Of a DNA stretch of 64,000 nt, positions 24,662-46,204 are shown one piece after another. A program made the position numbers and the translations under genes. The notes beneath the pieces were generated by a model, which ran no database searches, was not told where the DNA came from, and saw nothing but the letters and a program-made list of their open reading frames with translations. This DNA is from Cichorium intybus (taxonomy: Eukaryota > Streptophyta > Magnoliopsida > Asterales > Asteraceae). The stretch is from the NCBI GenBank assembly GCA_023525715.1, contig CM042012.1, positions 40,155,689 through 40,219,688 on the forward strand, in the 5' to 3' direction. Numbering within the stretch: the stretch's first letter is position 1; the number at the start of each line of letters is the position of its first letter.

Positions 24662-27600
24662 ATGAATACGCGTTCAACTAATAATCGAGCTGAAGATCGA
24701 TCTGGAGCTAATCGAGTTGAAGAAATTGAAGCAAATATTGGTTCAGTACAGGTGGAAATCGGCGCATTAAAGGAGAATTTCAAATCAGAAATCAGCAATT
24801 TACATTCAGAGATGGGATCAATTAAGAAGATGTTAGAAGCGGTGCTCAAACAAAGAATAGATTCACCTTCCAATCCGGGATCGCATCCTAAACCACCAAA
24901 TCAGGGTACGCCTCTTCATTCAACATCAAATTCCATCGCAAATAAGAATCATGGCGAGTCAGAAGAAGATGTGATTGGCGGAAGAAGTGGGAATGATAAC
25001 AACAGATTTTACGCTATTAAAGGTCGCAAGTTAGAAATTCCTGTTTTCGATGGCAATGATCCCGATGGTTGGATCATGAGAGCTGAAAGGTACTTTAAAT
25101 TGAATCGTTTATCTGATAAGGAACAAATTGAAGTGGCTATTATAGCTTTCGAAGGTGATGCTCTACGTTGGTTTCAATGGGAACACCGCCGACAACCAAT
25201 GAGGGAATGGAAGACGTTGAAGCTAAGAATGCTTAAACAATTCAGATCATGTGCGATGGGTTCATTATGTGAGCAGTTTCTCGCACTTAAACAAGAAGGG
25301 TCGATTGAAGACTACAGGAAGAAATTCGTATCCTTGGCTGCTCCTCTAGAAGGTATTTCAGAAGAAATTTTTTTAAGTCAATTCATTAATGGACTGGAAC
25401 CTGTAGTTAAAGCAGAATTAAGGTTACTAGATCCAATTAATTTGAATGTGGCAATGGATATAGCTTCCAAAATTGAGGAGAAGAATAGAGTGTTTAATAA
25501 GCATAAAAACTATAGGAACTGGATTGGAAATAAAGGAGTATCGAATGGCAATGAACATAAAGCTTCAATAGCAATGATTCCCAAATTCAATAACCAAGAT
25601 AGCAGGAATTCAAACAACTATAGAAGACTTACAGATGCAGAATTACAGAGTAAAAGATCTCAAGGATTATGCTACAGATGTGATGAAAAGTTTTCGCCAG
25701 GACATGTTTGTAAAAGAAAAGAAATTAGCATTCTGGTAACTCAACAATCAACAGAAGAAGAGGAAGAAATAGAAGAGTCCAGTGAAGAACTAGTACAAGA
25801 ACCGATTAAAGAAAAAGTGGAAGTACATCTAACTTCAGTCATAGGGTTTTCGAATCCAAAGACCATGAAAGTGGAAGGGAAAATTGAAGAACAAAAGGTG
25901 GTGGTGTTGATAGATTGTGGGGCAACCCACAACTTTATATCAAATGAAACTGTAGCGAAATTGAAGATTCCGGTTGATATGACAGAAAGATATGTAATTG
26001 CCATGGGGACGGGAATGGAAGTAAGTGGACAAGGTTTATGCAGAAATGTGAAATTACAAATTCAAGATATTGAAATATGTGAAGAATTCTTACCTTTGAA
26101 ATTGGGAAACTCGGATGTCATATTGGGAATGCAATGGTTGGTAAAGTTAGGGATGACTCACACCAATTGGGCTACTCAAACAATGAAGTTTCAAGTTGAT
26201 GGAGAGATGGTTACTTTAAAAGGAAACCCGGCGTTAGAGAGATCTATGGTGTCCTTGAAAGCCATAACTAAATCCATGAAACAAGAGGGTCATGGCATTA
26301 TCATTGAATTAGGGAGATTGGAAACGGGGACAGAACTTAATCAAGACATTACTGCATTTTTAGAAATTATAAAGCAACACGAGAAAGTATTTCAAATGCC
26401 AAAAGCTTTACCTCCTAATAGGGGTAAAGAACATGCAATTGTACTCAAAGAGGGTGCTCACCCGGTGAATGTGCGGCCTTATAGATATCCCCATTATCAA
26501 AAGGACGAAATTGAAAATTTGATGAAAGAAATGCTTGAAGCGGGGGTGATTCAACCGAGTAAAAGTCCATTCTCAAGTCCAGTTTTATTAGTTAAAAAGA
26601 AAGATGGGAGTTGGAGATTTTGTGTCGATTATCGAGCATTAAACAAGAATACGATTTTAGACAAGTTCCCGATTCCAGTGATAGAAGAATTGTTAGATGA
26701 GCTTTATGGAGCTAAATTGTTTTCCAAGTTGGATTTAAAATCGGGTTATCATCAAATCAGAATGGTCAAGGAAGATGTGCATAAGACAGCTTTTCGGACT
26801 CATGAAGGGCATTACGAATTTCTCGTAATGCCATTCGGGTTAGTAAATGCTCCCGCTACATTTTAAAGTCTAATGAATGAAGTCTTTAAAGATTATTTGA
26901 GGCGTTTTGTGCTATTGTTCTTTGATGATATCCTCGTATATAGTTCATCTATAGAAGAACACAAGATTCACCTTACAAAAGTGTTTGAAGTCCTTAGTAA
27001 GCATAAATTGTATGCAAATTTGAAGAAATGCGAATTTAGGCAGACCAAATTAGGATATTTGGGACATGTCATTTCAGAGAAAGGAGTTGAAATGGATCAA
27101 GATAAAGTTAAAGCTATTGTTCATTGGCCATCACCGAAGAATGTAACGGAATTACGGGGATTTTTGGGATTAGCGGGGTATTATCGGAAGTTTGTTAAAG
27201 GATTTGGCATGATTGCTGGTCCCTTAACAGAATTATTGAAGAAAAATCAGTTTATTTGGTTGCCTCAAGCACAACAATCATTTGATCAATTGAAACTAGC
27301 GATGGTACAAGCACCGGTATTGGGCTTACCCGATTTTTCTCAATCGTTTGTCATAGAAACGGATGCATCGGGGTATGGATTAGGTGTTGTTTTGATGCAA
27401 CAAGAGAAACCTTTGGCTTATTTTAGTCAACAGCTGGGTCAGCGGGCAAGAACTAAATCAGTCTATGAAAAAGAATTAATGGCGGTAGTGCTGGCTATAA
27501 AGAAATGGCGACCTTATCTTTTGGGAAAGAAATTTGTGGTACGAAGTGATCAACAAAGTCTAAAATTTTTGTTGGATCAAAGGGTGATCGAACCCGAATA

Positions 27601-29241
27601 TCAGAAATGGGTCAGCAAACTGTTGGGCTACAACTTTGATATTGCATATAAAGCGGGAAAACATAATGCTGCTGCTGATGCTTTGTCTAGAATGCGACCA
27701 GAAGTTGAATGTGCAGTAATGGGAGGTCCAAGTTGGAGGGATTGGGAAGTATTACAACAAGAAATTGCAGCTGACTCATTTCTACAGAAGATTATTACTT
27801 ATTTACAAACAAATGGGTTGATTCATAAAGGGTTTGCTCTTAATCAAGGAGTGCTGTTGTTTAAAGATCGGTTAGTGATTCCTCAAAAATCATCGATGAT
27901 TAATGCATTGTTTGAGGAATTTCATGATAGTCCAATCGGGGGCCATGCTGGAGAAGAAAGAGCGTACCACAGGATAGCTACTGAAGTCTTTTAGGTAGGT
28001 ATGAAAAAAGATATTATTGAAAGAGTAAAATCTTGTGAAGTGTGCCAAAGAAACAAGCAATTGTCGGGTTCTGTGGCGGGTCTCCTTCAACCAATTCCTT
28101 TACCTTTACGGGTGTGGGAGGAATTATCTATGGATTTCATAGAAGGTTTACCAAAATCAGCCGGAATGACTACGATATTGGTAGTTGTTGATCGCCTCAC
28201 CAAGTATGCCCATTTTCTAGCTCTCAAACACCCTTTTACTGCACAGTCGGTTGCAGAATTGTTCAATAAAGAGGTTGTGCGATTACACAGGATCCCGGAA
28301 GCAGTAATTTCAGATAGAGATCTTTTTTTTTGAGTAATTTATGGAGAGAGCTGTTCAAATTGCAGGGCATGAGACTCAAATTCAGTACCGCTTACCATCC
28401 ACAAACGGATGGCCAAACAGAAGTAGTGAATAAGTGTTTGGAGCAATATTTGAGATGCTTTGTGTCGGATAAACCAAAGACTTGGTTAAAATTTCTATCG
28501 TGGGCTGAATATTCTTACAATACGTCGTACCATACAAGTATCAAAACGTCTCCTTTCAAGTTGCTCTATGGACGGGATCCCCCGCCATTGATCCGCTATA
28601 AAGTTCATTCAGCAAAAATTGATCAAGTGGAACAGGATTTGTTAGAAAGAGATCGAGTTTTGGATGAAGCAAAAATGCAACTTTTGAAGGCTCAATTTCG
28701 CATGAAACAACAGGCTGATTTGGGCAGAAAAGAGATGGAGTTTGCAGTGGGTGAAAAGGTCTTCCTCAAGTTTCGTCCTTATTGTCAAAGATCCTTGGTG
28801 GTGCATAACATTCCAAAACTTGCTGCTCGATATTATGGGCCTTATATGATTTTAGAAAAAATTGGAAAAGTCACGTATCGTTTGGAGCTTCCGCCAAATG
28901 CTTCCATACATCCGGTGTTTCACGTGTCACAATTAATAAGAGCTGTGGGGAATTGTGCTTCTTCTCCTATATTTCCATCTCAATTGTTGGAGGAATTGGA
29001 GATAAAGGCGATACCAGAGGATATCTTGGATGTTCGTCCCTTGATGAATGGTACACCTGATCAGTTGGAAGTGTTAGTGAAATGGCAGAATATGTTAGTA
29101 TTTGAAGCCTCTTGGGAGAATTGGGATGCCTTACTGAAGCAGTTTCCTAATTGTCACCTTGAGGACAAGGTGAAGTTTCAGAGGGGGAGTATTGGTGTGC
29201 CTCCTCTAAGGTTCACTTATACTAGGAGGAGAAGACAGTAA
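24662..29241 (+). pseudogene. Gag-pol polyprotein, Ty3 chromovirus, three disabling lesions
   Basis: Start ATG at 24662, 18 bp after the primer site. Domain order: a coiled N-terminus; a Gag core (about 25060-25330, with [13 protein letters not shown]); a zinc knuckle (about 25672-25713, [14 protein letters not shown]); an aspartic protease (about 25900) with DCG where DSG is usual; reverse transcriptase ([30 protein letters not shown] near 26920); RNase H (ETDASGYGLG); integrase with HHCC zinc site and D,D,E core; and a chromodomain near 29010-29130. Lesions: TAA at 26864-26866 replacing a Gln codon (one C-to-T change); TAG at 27992-27994 where the family has Tyr-Trp, with one residue missing; and a run of nine T at 28323-28331 that is one T short, shifting the frame inside integrase after ISDRD. 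The last frame runs through the polypurine tract into the 3' LTR. Mobility would need proteins supplied by another copy. Confidence 0.93.
29181..29189 (+). promoter_or_regulatory. Polypurine tract
   Basis: GAGGGGGAG lying three bases before the 3' LTR; primes plus-strand DNA synthesis. Confidence 0.85.
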
Positions 29242-29484
29242 GAACAGTTAGAGGGTAAATGGGTCTAGTATTCTAATAAGGGCATTTTAGTCTTTCTGTA
29301 GCTAAAGTCGGTTAGGGAGATATAAGGGGTTAGTTAGGGTAGTTAGAGGGGATCGATCATTTCAGTCAAGAGTTTTCTTGTAGGAGAGACTACCCTCTCG
29401 AATGGTAGGTTTTGATTCAAACATTCAATGAGAACTAATCATTCAATTGGTTAATACCTTGATTTTTCCAGTAAAAGCATAGCA
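29193..29484 (+). repeat. 3' LTR of the Reina-like element
   Basis: Matches the 5' LTR except for one missing G near 29319, two G/A differences and one A/G difference at the end. Confidence 0.85.
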
Positions 29485-34945
<5,461 letters not shown>

Positions 34946-34948
34946 ATT

Positions 34949-35290
34949 TGTTGGAATAGTATCCAAGGTCATAACTAACTGGTAAGGACTTTCGATTAAT
35001 AGCAAGATCATTTTTCGGTTGCGATCAATAGTCTAAATGGTATTAGCGTTAATTAAGAGAGAACAGACAAATAGTTTATTAATTTGTCATGTGATGATAA
35101 ATTAATTAGAAACAATAGGAATTAATTTGGAATTAAGTTGACATTAATTAAAAAATGCAGTGACTGAATATTAATTATCCAATAGTTGGACAAAGTGATA
35201 ATCATGAAGCCTAAAGATGGGTGACGAAATCTAAGAAAGGATAAGCCTTCTTGATTTCATCGAAGGAGTAGAGACGAAAGGGGACATTAA
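34949..35290 (+). mobile_element. Copia LTR-like fragment
   Basis: Starts TGTTGGAATAGTATCCAAGG-TCATAACTAA and holds AATTAATTAGAAACAATAG and CAATAGTTGGACAA. This is the same layout as the LTR fragment at 31119, but strongly diverged. No partner found. Confidence 0.4.
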
Positions 35291-38266
<2,976 letters not shown>

Positions 38267-41200
38267 TGTGACACCCCCATTTCTACTGTTTTCAAATACT
38301 ATGATTTTTCGTATAAATACATGAATACAAAAATACGGTTTATCAAAAACCGATCATTTACATGTTTAAAAATAGTGGGTGTTACAAATCCATACCAAAA
38401 CTAACCATAGTAAGCAAGAAAGGATTAAACCTTTAGTCCAAGATAGGAGCTATGTGGGCTCCACTCCAGCTAAACTTCATCCAATTATAGCATAGCATTT
38501 AACCTGGAATACATGGCAAAACATAAAATACGTAAGACAATAATGTCTCGTGAGTTACATGAGTTTTAGACTCAAACCTTTAACTTCTTTTCCAACTTTT
38601 ATAAAACTTATAACATAAAACTTCTGTCAAAACTTTATAGTAATAACATACTATAACTTTCTACTTCTCGAAATCATTTCATAACATACTTTACAAAAAT
38701 AACATCTTTCAAAACTTATAGTAGTATCATACTATAACTCTTTACTTTTCAAATTCACTTCATAATATACTTTTCAAAATAGCTTCTTTCTTACTTTCTT
38801 TGACTGGTTTTATAAGCTTGCTGGATTTTTATACTTAGGGCTTTAATCACCATAAGTGATACCCCAAGTCTCTATGGCTAGAAAGAACGGATCAATCCTT
38901 ACCATAGAAGTGCTGAGGCGATCTACTTCGCGATGGGGCTTTTTCCCCAGTAGACCCCTTACCTAACCCGGGTAGGTTGGAACATAGTTCCCTTACTAAC
39001 AATGCTTGCTACAATTACCAGTCATATAAAAACTTGCTGCTTGCTTGAACATTTCTCATAAACATATAACTTGTGGCTAGGTGCCAAACTACAACATTTT
39101 ATGTCTTTATGGCTAGATGCCAAATATAGCTTTCATCACATAATTTTCATATGTTTAAAACATATTTTTCTAACATGCTAAGCTTTATACCAAAATATAC
39201 TTTCCAACATCTTATGGCTATATGCCATTCATACTCGAAAACATATTTAGTTTGTAACTAAAACATACTTCTTAAACACATTATGGCTATATGCCTATCC
39301 ACACTTTCAAACATATATAACTTGTATTAAAAATATACTTTCACATATTTGGTTCATAACCCAAAACATACTTTCACATAATTGGCTCATAGACCAAAAC
39401 ATAACTTCAAGTATAACATTATACTTTCACAAACAGGTCAGAAATAATACTCTTGCATATAATTTCACATAAAGAAATTTTATAAGAAATCTTGAAAATA
39501 CTTACTTGCCATGTACCCCAGAATGGGTAAAAATACTGCATGTACTCACCTCATGTATTGCTAGAAGATTGACTACACGTTCCTTGTATTTATACTCTTT
39601 TGTGATTAAATAATCACTTGGCATGAACCTATAATTAACATGTTATACGTTAACACTCATGCTAACTGATTTTATAATTCATTAGAGTCCTTATAATACT
39701 ATCTTGGGTCATAATAAGTATATAACTTTAAAATGACCAACTTTAATTAAGTCGTATTTTATACGTATTTTACTACTATACCCTCGGAGGGTCGTATTTC
39801 GATTCCAACAATTTTATATGAAGTTTTAGGTCATAATAGGCCTATGTTTAAAATTTGAGATCAAACGGACAAGTTTTGGACCAAAACTAAAAATTGAAAA
39901 TCACTTGGCAGGAGACTTGAATGAAAAACTGCATGTTTCTGTCGCCGCTGCCTCGCGTCGCGACCAGGGTGGTACGCAGTGGTCGCGTCGCGAAGTGACA
40001 AAGTACATTGCCTTAATTGATGACTTTCCAAACTGCAGTTTCACTATTCACCCCATTAAGCTCTTAATAATTGACTTAATTAGTTTAGGGTCATGTCCAG
40101 ACCCTAAATACCAACTTATACTTAACTTTAAACTACAAAATCATCAAATTTTCTTTAAAATCTTGAAATTTCTTCCGAAAACACCATTTTTTCACCAAAA
40201 TCATTTTAGTGAGTTTTTAAAGCTTGGAACTGATTTCTTATTTATGACATTTTTAACTTAACAAAACCATTAGAACTATATGAAATCAGTTTCAACTCAT
40301 AATTTGATTTATTCTCACAAAATCCCGGTTTTTGACATTTTTGGTCCCAAAACTGAATTTCTTCAAACTATCTCTTACAACTGATTTCTTCCATTTTTTA
40401 TAGTTTATTGAACTTCATAAAATCATTTAAACTATCTTTGATCACAAGGACCCGTGAACTAGGGTTCTTGAGCCAAAAATTCATTTTCTTGATTCTTAAC
40501 ACTTTCAATGGTTATATTAAGTTGAGATAGTGATTAAGAAACAAGTTAAGGCTAGGAATCATAGGATAATTCTCCTCTAGCCACTGAAATCTCGAAGCTA
40601 CAGTAACTCACTCACGGGAAATGGGTTAAACAACCCTAAAATCAAGTTTACTAACCTTCTTTGGCTTGGAAATCTTCAATTCCAAGTTAGTTGCTTCCAA
40701 TTCTTCATGAATCCTAGAAATCGGGTCTTCAAAGTTTTCTCCGTATCCTCTCTAGAACTATCTTCTGAGTTTTATGTTGATTAATGAGATATTTTCTCAT
40801 TTTTATATTTTCCATATTTTCAATTTTAGTCCCTGAATTTTCATTCCTTGGACTTTGACCACTATAATCAATTTTTATCACATAAAACCTACTTTTCTTA
40901 TATTTTTGCCACAAGTAAACAATATTTTTACATATTTGGTCCTTCACATGGTCTAGTGTCCAAATTACCCTTTTATGGAAATTTGACCAAATTACCCTTT
41001 TTACTAGAATTAACTTTCAAATACTTATCACCATTATTTGGTGTCAAAATTTTATTTCATTACATATTAGCTCCAAAAATCATATTTTTCTTACTTAAAA
41101 GTCATTTGGATGTCAAATGACTATTTTGCCATTTTCTCATCATTTTTCTTCAAACTTTTGGTATTTTACCCCATTTCTAAGTAATTTATTTTAAAACTTT

Positions 41201-41269
41201 AAAAAATATTTTTGGTCTTTTCTTTACGTATTTTCTCGAATATAGATTCAAGATTTTTGGGTCGTTACA
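38267..41269 (+). mobile_element. Solo LTR (3.0 kb) inserted in the SINE
   Basis: TGTGACACCCCC...GGGTCGTTACA, flanked by a perfect 5-bp duplication CTGGG at 38262-38266 and 41270-41274. No primer site, coding region or second LTR. Mostly AT-rich with many short repeated words (CATATGGCTA..., TATGCC), plus a GC island at 39940-40000 containing CGCGTCGCG twice. Its size and TGTGACACCCC start suggest a Ty3-type family, but that is an inference. Confidence 0.88.
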
Positions 41270-41283
41270 CTGGGCATCACTTG

Positions 41284-42738
<1,455 letters not shown>

Positions 42739-43249
42739 TTGAAACTTGAGTAAATTACAGTTTTGGTCCTTATGGTTTGTGCTACTTTTTGTATTGGTCC
42801 CTGAACTCGAAATCTCACATCCTTGCCTCAGTGGTTAGTATTTACTTTCACTATTGGTCCCTCCCTCCGTTACACTTAACAATTTCTGTTAAATGGATGG
42901 TAAAATGACTATTTTACCCCTGATTTTATTTAAATTTTAATTTTAATTTTAGAAAATAAAAAGTCTCTCTCTCCTGTTTAGGCTTCTTGAACGGTGATAA
43001 ATGGGCAACGAATTCCTCTGAGGAAGCTTTTCAGCCAGGAGCGCGATTTAGCTTCGTGTTCATCGTCTGAGGCGAATGATCTTGAACTCGAAATTACTCT
43101 AGGTACGTATTGCATCTGGAAGCCGAAGGCAGAGTCTCCCGAAAGGTGTAAGAAATCAGTGTATTTCTAATCCATAATTGTCGATTTCATCTCAATTAAC
43201 AGACCTAAAGATGTTGATTTTGATGGTGATTGGTAATTCAATCAATTCA

Positions 43250-43833
43250 GATTACAAACTTAAAAACGAAGACTGTTTTGAGCGGAATTTGGGAGTGCTT
43301 TGAGCTGTGTTTGAAAGCTTTGATTCATCGCCCACAAATCCCCATTCGAAATCTTGAAAATGATGGAACTTTGGAATTGAGATACAAGTCGGGTTTTGGC
43401 AATGGAAGGGAGACGGGGTGTTGTTGGAATGGATTTGAGATTCCTTCCCGGAATCAGATGTACAAGTGTTAATGCGTCTGGATCTTGTGTGTGGCCAGTA
43501 GGTGTCGATTTCAACTATTTTAGAGCGTCCATCGTAGCAATTTGTTAAAGATTCGTAAGTTGAGAGCTTTTTCCAATCTAATTGCTCCTTGAGCTCTAAT
43601 GAGAACTTGCATACTATGAAGAGTAGCGGCTGCTCTTTTTCTAACAAGAAAACCTCTCACAAGAGCTTGTAATTTCACAAGTCCTTTTAGAGCTCTGAAA
43701 GCCTTTCTCGCCTGCGATAATGAAACGAAAAAGATGATTCAGAGCTCTGTAAGTCTATATTAAAACGAAATTATTTGAAAATTGAAGGGAATGATGGATT
43801 CATATTCACCAAATGAGCTTGGAAGACTGTTTG
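43250..43833 (-). pseudogene. Captured IQD gene fragment: end of exon 1, intron, exon 2
   Basis: Read on the minus strand: 43833-43810 is the end of an exon, then a 98-bp intron (43809-43712) with GT...AG borders, then [20 protein letters not shown] from 43711 downwards, followed by [17 protein letters not shown]. This is the calmodulin-binding IQ67 domain of plant IQD proteins, with the intron at its conserved place inside the domain. Further down, KIVEIDTYWPHTRSRR and FQDFEWGF are conserved downstream motifs of the same family. A frameshift lies between about 43555 and 43520. The first IQ motif has Gln where the family has Arg. IQD proteins are scaffolds at microtubules, membrane or nucleus; this truncated, interrupted copy should not encode one. 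Confidence 0.9.
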
Positions 43834-44282
43834 TGTAAGTCCCAAAACTCTTAGATCTAGCAAGATATCAATAAAAATGCTTGAAAGTGCGGAATCCAAT
43901 CAAGCAATAGTAACGAAACAAATAATCAAAACACATATAAACATTCAATGCATACGATTGTATTGATGAATTGTCAGATACATAAGGTTCTCTTGATCGA
44001 TCGGTATAATTATATTTAAATCACGCACACACTCTTAACCGACCAACACAACAAATGACGCCTACAAATACAATTTATACCTAACCGATGACCTAAGCCC
44101 ATATGGACACAAGAGCGCACCAAGAACACCAAGCCCAGCCTACCGAAATCCCTTGGATTTCAGTCATAACCACCGAAAACACAGGGGTTTTCGGTCCAAA
44201 CCGAAAACTCCTAATCAGCCAATTTAAAAGCGAATTTAGCCCAATAATGCAAAGATTAAACCAACTAAAATATGTCCTAATA
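43834..44282 (-). repeat. 3' LTR of the TR-GAG-like copia element
   Basis: 449 bp; TGTAAGTCCC to GTCCTAATA on the plus strand. The outer-end base differs from the partner (TA for CA). Confidence 0.88.
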
Positions 44283-44949
44283 ATCTCCCCCTTGGTTTAA
44301 TGCTTTCATTGATCTTCAGGCTCTCTTTAGATATAGACTTTCAGCTCTTTTCTCGATCATGACATGGCTTGCGAGATGCAGTCGGACTTTCTTCAGATTA
44401 GACTTTAAGCTCACAGATGATGTAAGGGCTTCTTGCATAGGTCTTGAATCAGCACATCCAACTTTGAATTTGTTATTGACTTGTACATGGAGTCTGATTC
44501 TTCTTCATTTCTTGATTACGTAAGGTGCAAATGTAGCAACAGAAGCTGTTTGAGGAGGAATTCAATGCAGCTTGTCCCATGGAATTATGCTTCACCTTTC
44601 TTCGAGGATAAGATGTTTGTGTTGAAACTCTTGAACTTCACTTCACGATCCATTACTAGAAAATCGTGAATTGTCTTTTACTGGCGCTTCATGAAATGAA
44701 CGATAACCAAAAATCCTGTGGGTCACAGAGTCATAAAGACCCTTCTCGCCACAGTTGTCAAGGAGACAAGGACCCAGCCTTGGCTCAGGAGGAGACTACT
44801 CACAATATCTGTGTGAACCCAGAGGAACGCACTGCGATTGTTTGAGTATCGGAGAACTACTCGTGGCCGTTTTGATTTTGGCCCCTGCACATCCTTGATC
44901 AAAGATCTCAATGCAATTAACAAGTCAACAAGTTGACTTGGCTCTTGAC

Positions 44950-45700
44950 GAGACGTTCAATGGTATCCAAACACTGTGAAGTGTACCATCCTGGTGCCAA
45001 TTAGGGTTCTGGTGAAGTATTGGGGTCTCACAGCTATTGTGGCAATCAACAACGATCACTGACCCAGAGTTTCGATGTTTCATCAATGCGAGGTAAAGCC
45101 ACATTGAATCACGAACATCTTTATTAGAAGAAGGACGGGTTAAGAATGGTGTGAGCATGTAATATATCTTGGTGCGAGATATACCCATCGGCTAGTCTTG
45201 CGAATTGTCATCAATGTATGGTATATTACACTGAATCATCCAACTTTTGAATTAGAATATTTGTAGGTAAGAATGGTTGTCGATGCCTCACATTTACTTA
45301 CTGGTGTTGTAGCAAAGATCACTGGCATAGAGTTTCGAGTTATCATCACTATTTGGTTTCAAATGATGAATCGTCTATTTCTTGCATCAGAAAGATAGAG
45401 TGTGTAAGAATGGATTGGTGCGTGTGATAGATTACGGTATGCAATCTAACCATCGGCACAAAATTTATAACTCTCGACTCTGCGTGGCTTAACTCAAAGT
45501 GTCTAGAAGTTGAGTATCAGAAGACTCAAGGTTGGGTTGAGAAAGGTTGTTAGTGCTTCATACTCATCGTGGTTTACCAATGAGAATCATCAGCATATGG
45601 TATTTTGTTTCAGCAGTGAGTGGTATAGCTCAGTGCGTCGTCGACGGGTAAGAAATGTCTTAGTGAATCACGGTAATAGTGAAACACGTTATTGATATGA
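44950..45700. repeat. Diverged repeat block replacing pol
   Basis: Several diverged units of about 130 bp are recognisable by GTAAGAATGG-type starts (about 45141, 45269, 45400, 45650) and CCATCGGC (45185, 45450). Two units contain small hairpins with different stems in the same place. No pol similarity. Confidence 0.55.
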
Positions 45701-46099
45701 GAAATTTGGATCTGTATTCTTGATTGGGATGGATCAGGAACATTGACGAGCGTGCAAATTGTGTAATTAAAAATATTTTTTGGATTTTTAATTTGGAAAA
45801 AGAAAGACATAAAGGAAAAACGTATTTTTGGATTTTTTGAAATTTTTAATATTTTTTTTAGTTTTTAATTCTCCCTAAATTTGTACATGGAAGAGAATAG
45901 CGAAAGTAAAAACATGAACAAATTTAACTAAAATTTTTTTGAAAATTTACAAGATGATTTTTCAGTCATCGAAAAAAATCAAATTCAATTCCGGAACGAA
46001 GTTACCTTTTCAAACACACCGTTAGGTATGATCCCCACGTGATCTTTCCTTTCTCCTTTCCCGCAACGGACACATACTCTCCATTAATGATTTGAATGT

Positions 46100-46180
46100 T
46101 GTGCAGTTGAGAGATGTCTCCTGTCATGTGCCTGGAATAGCCACTATCAACAAACCGAGGTCTGATGATATTCCTCCATA
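46100..46180 (-). pseudogene. Start of a copia aspartic protease, truncated
   Basis: On the minus strand, RFVDSGYSRHMTG followed by ISQLHNIQIINGEYVSVAGKG. DSG is the catalytic triad (46141-46149). The frame continues only to about 45990 and then similarity ends. Confidence 0.7.
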
Positions 46181-46204
46181 GCTGCTCCTACACATAATGC
46201 GGGC

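Larger units (their letters stand above)
24338..29484 (+). mobile_element. Reina-like Ty3 chromovirus, complete with both LTRs
   Basis: A 5.15-kb element with LTRs of about 292 bp, a primer site complementary to initiator Met-tRNA, one gag-pol frame ending in a chromodomain, and a polypurine tract. Small size, short LTRs and chromodomain place it in the Reina group. The LTRs differ by about three substitutions and one indel, indicating recent insertion (roughly 0.4 million years if a rate of 1.3e-8 per site per year applies). The frame nevertheless has three lesions. Target duplication is unclear: GCATA on the left and GCATC on the right match at four of five bases under one choice of ends. 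Confidence 0.92.
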
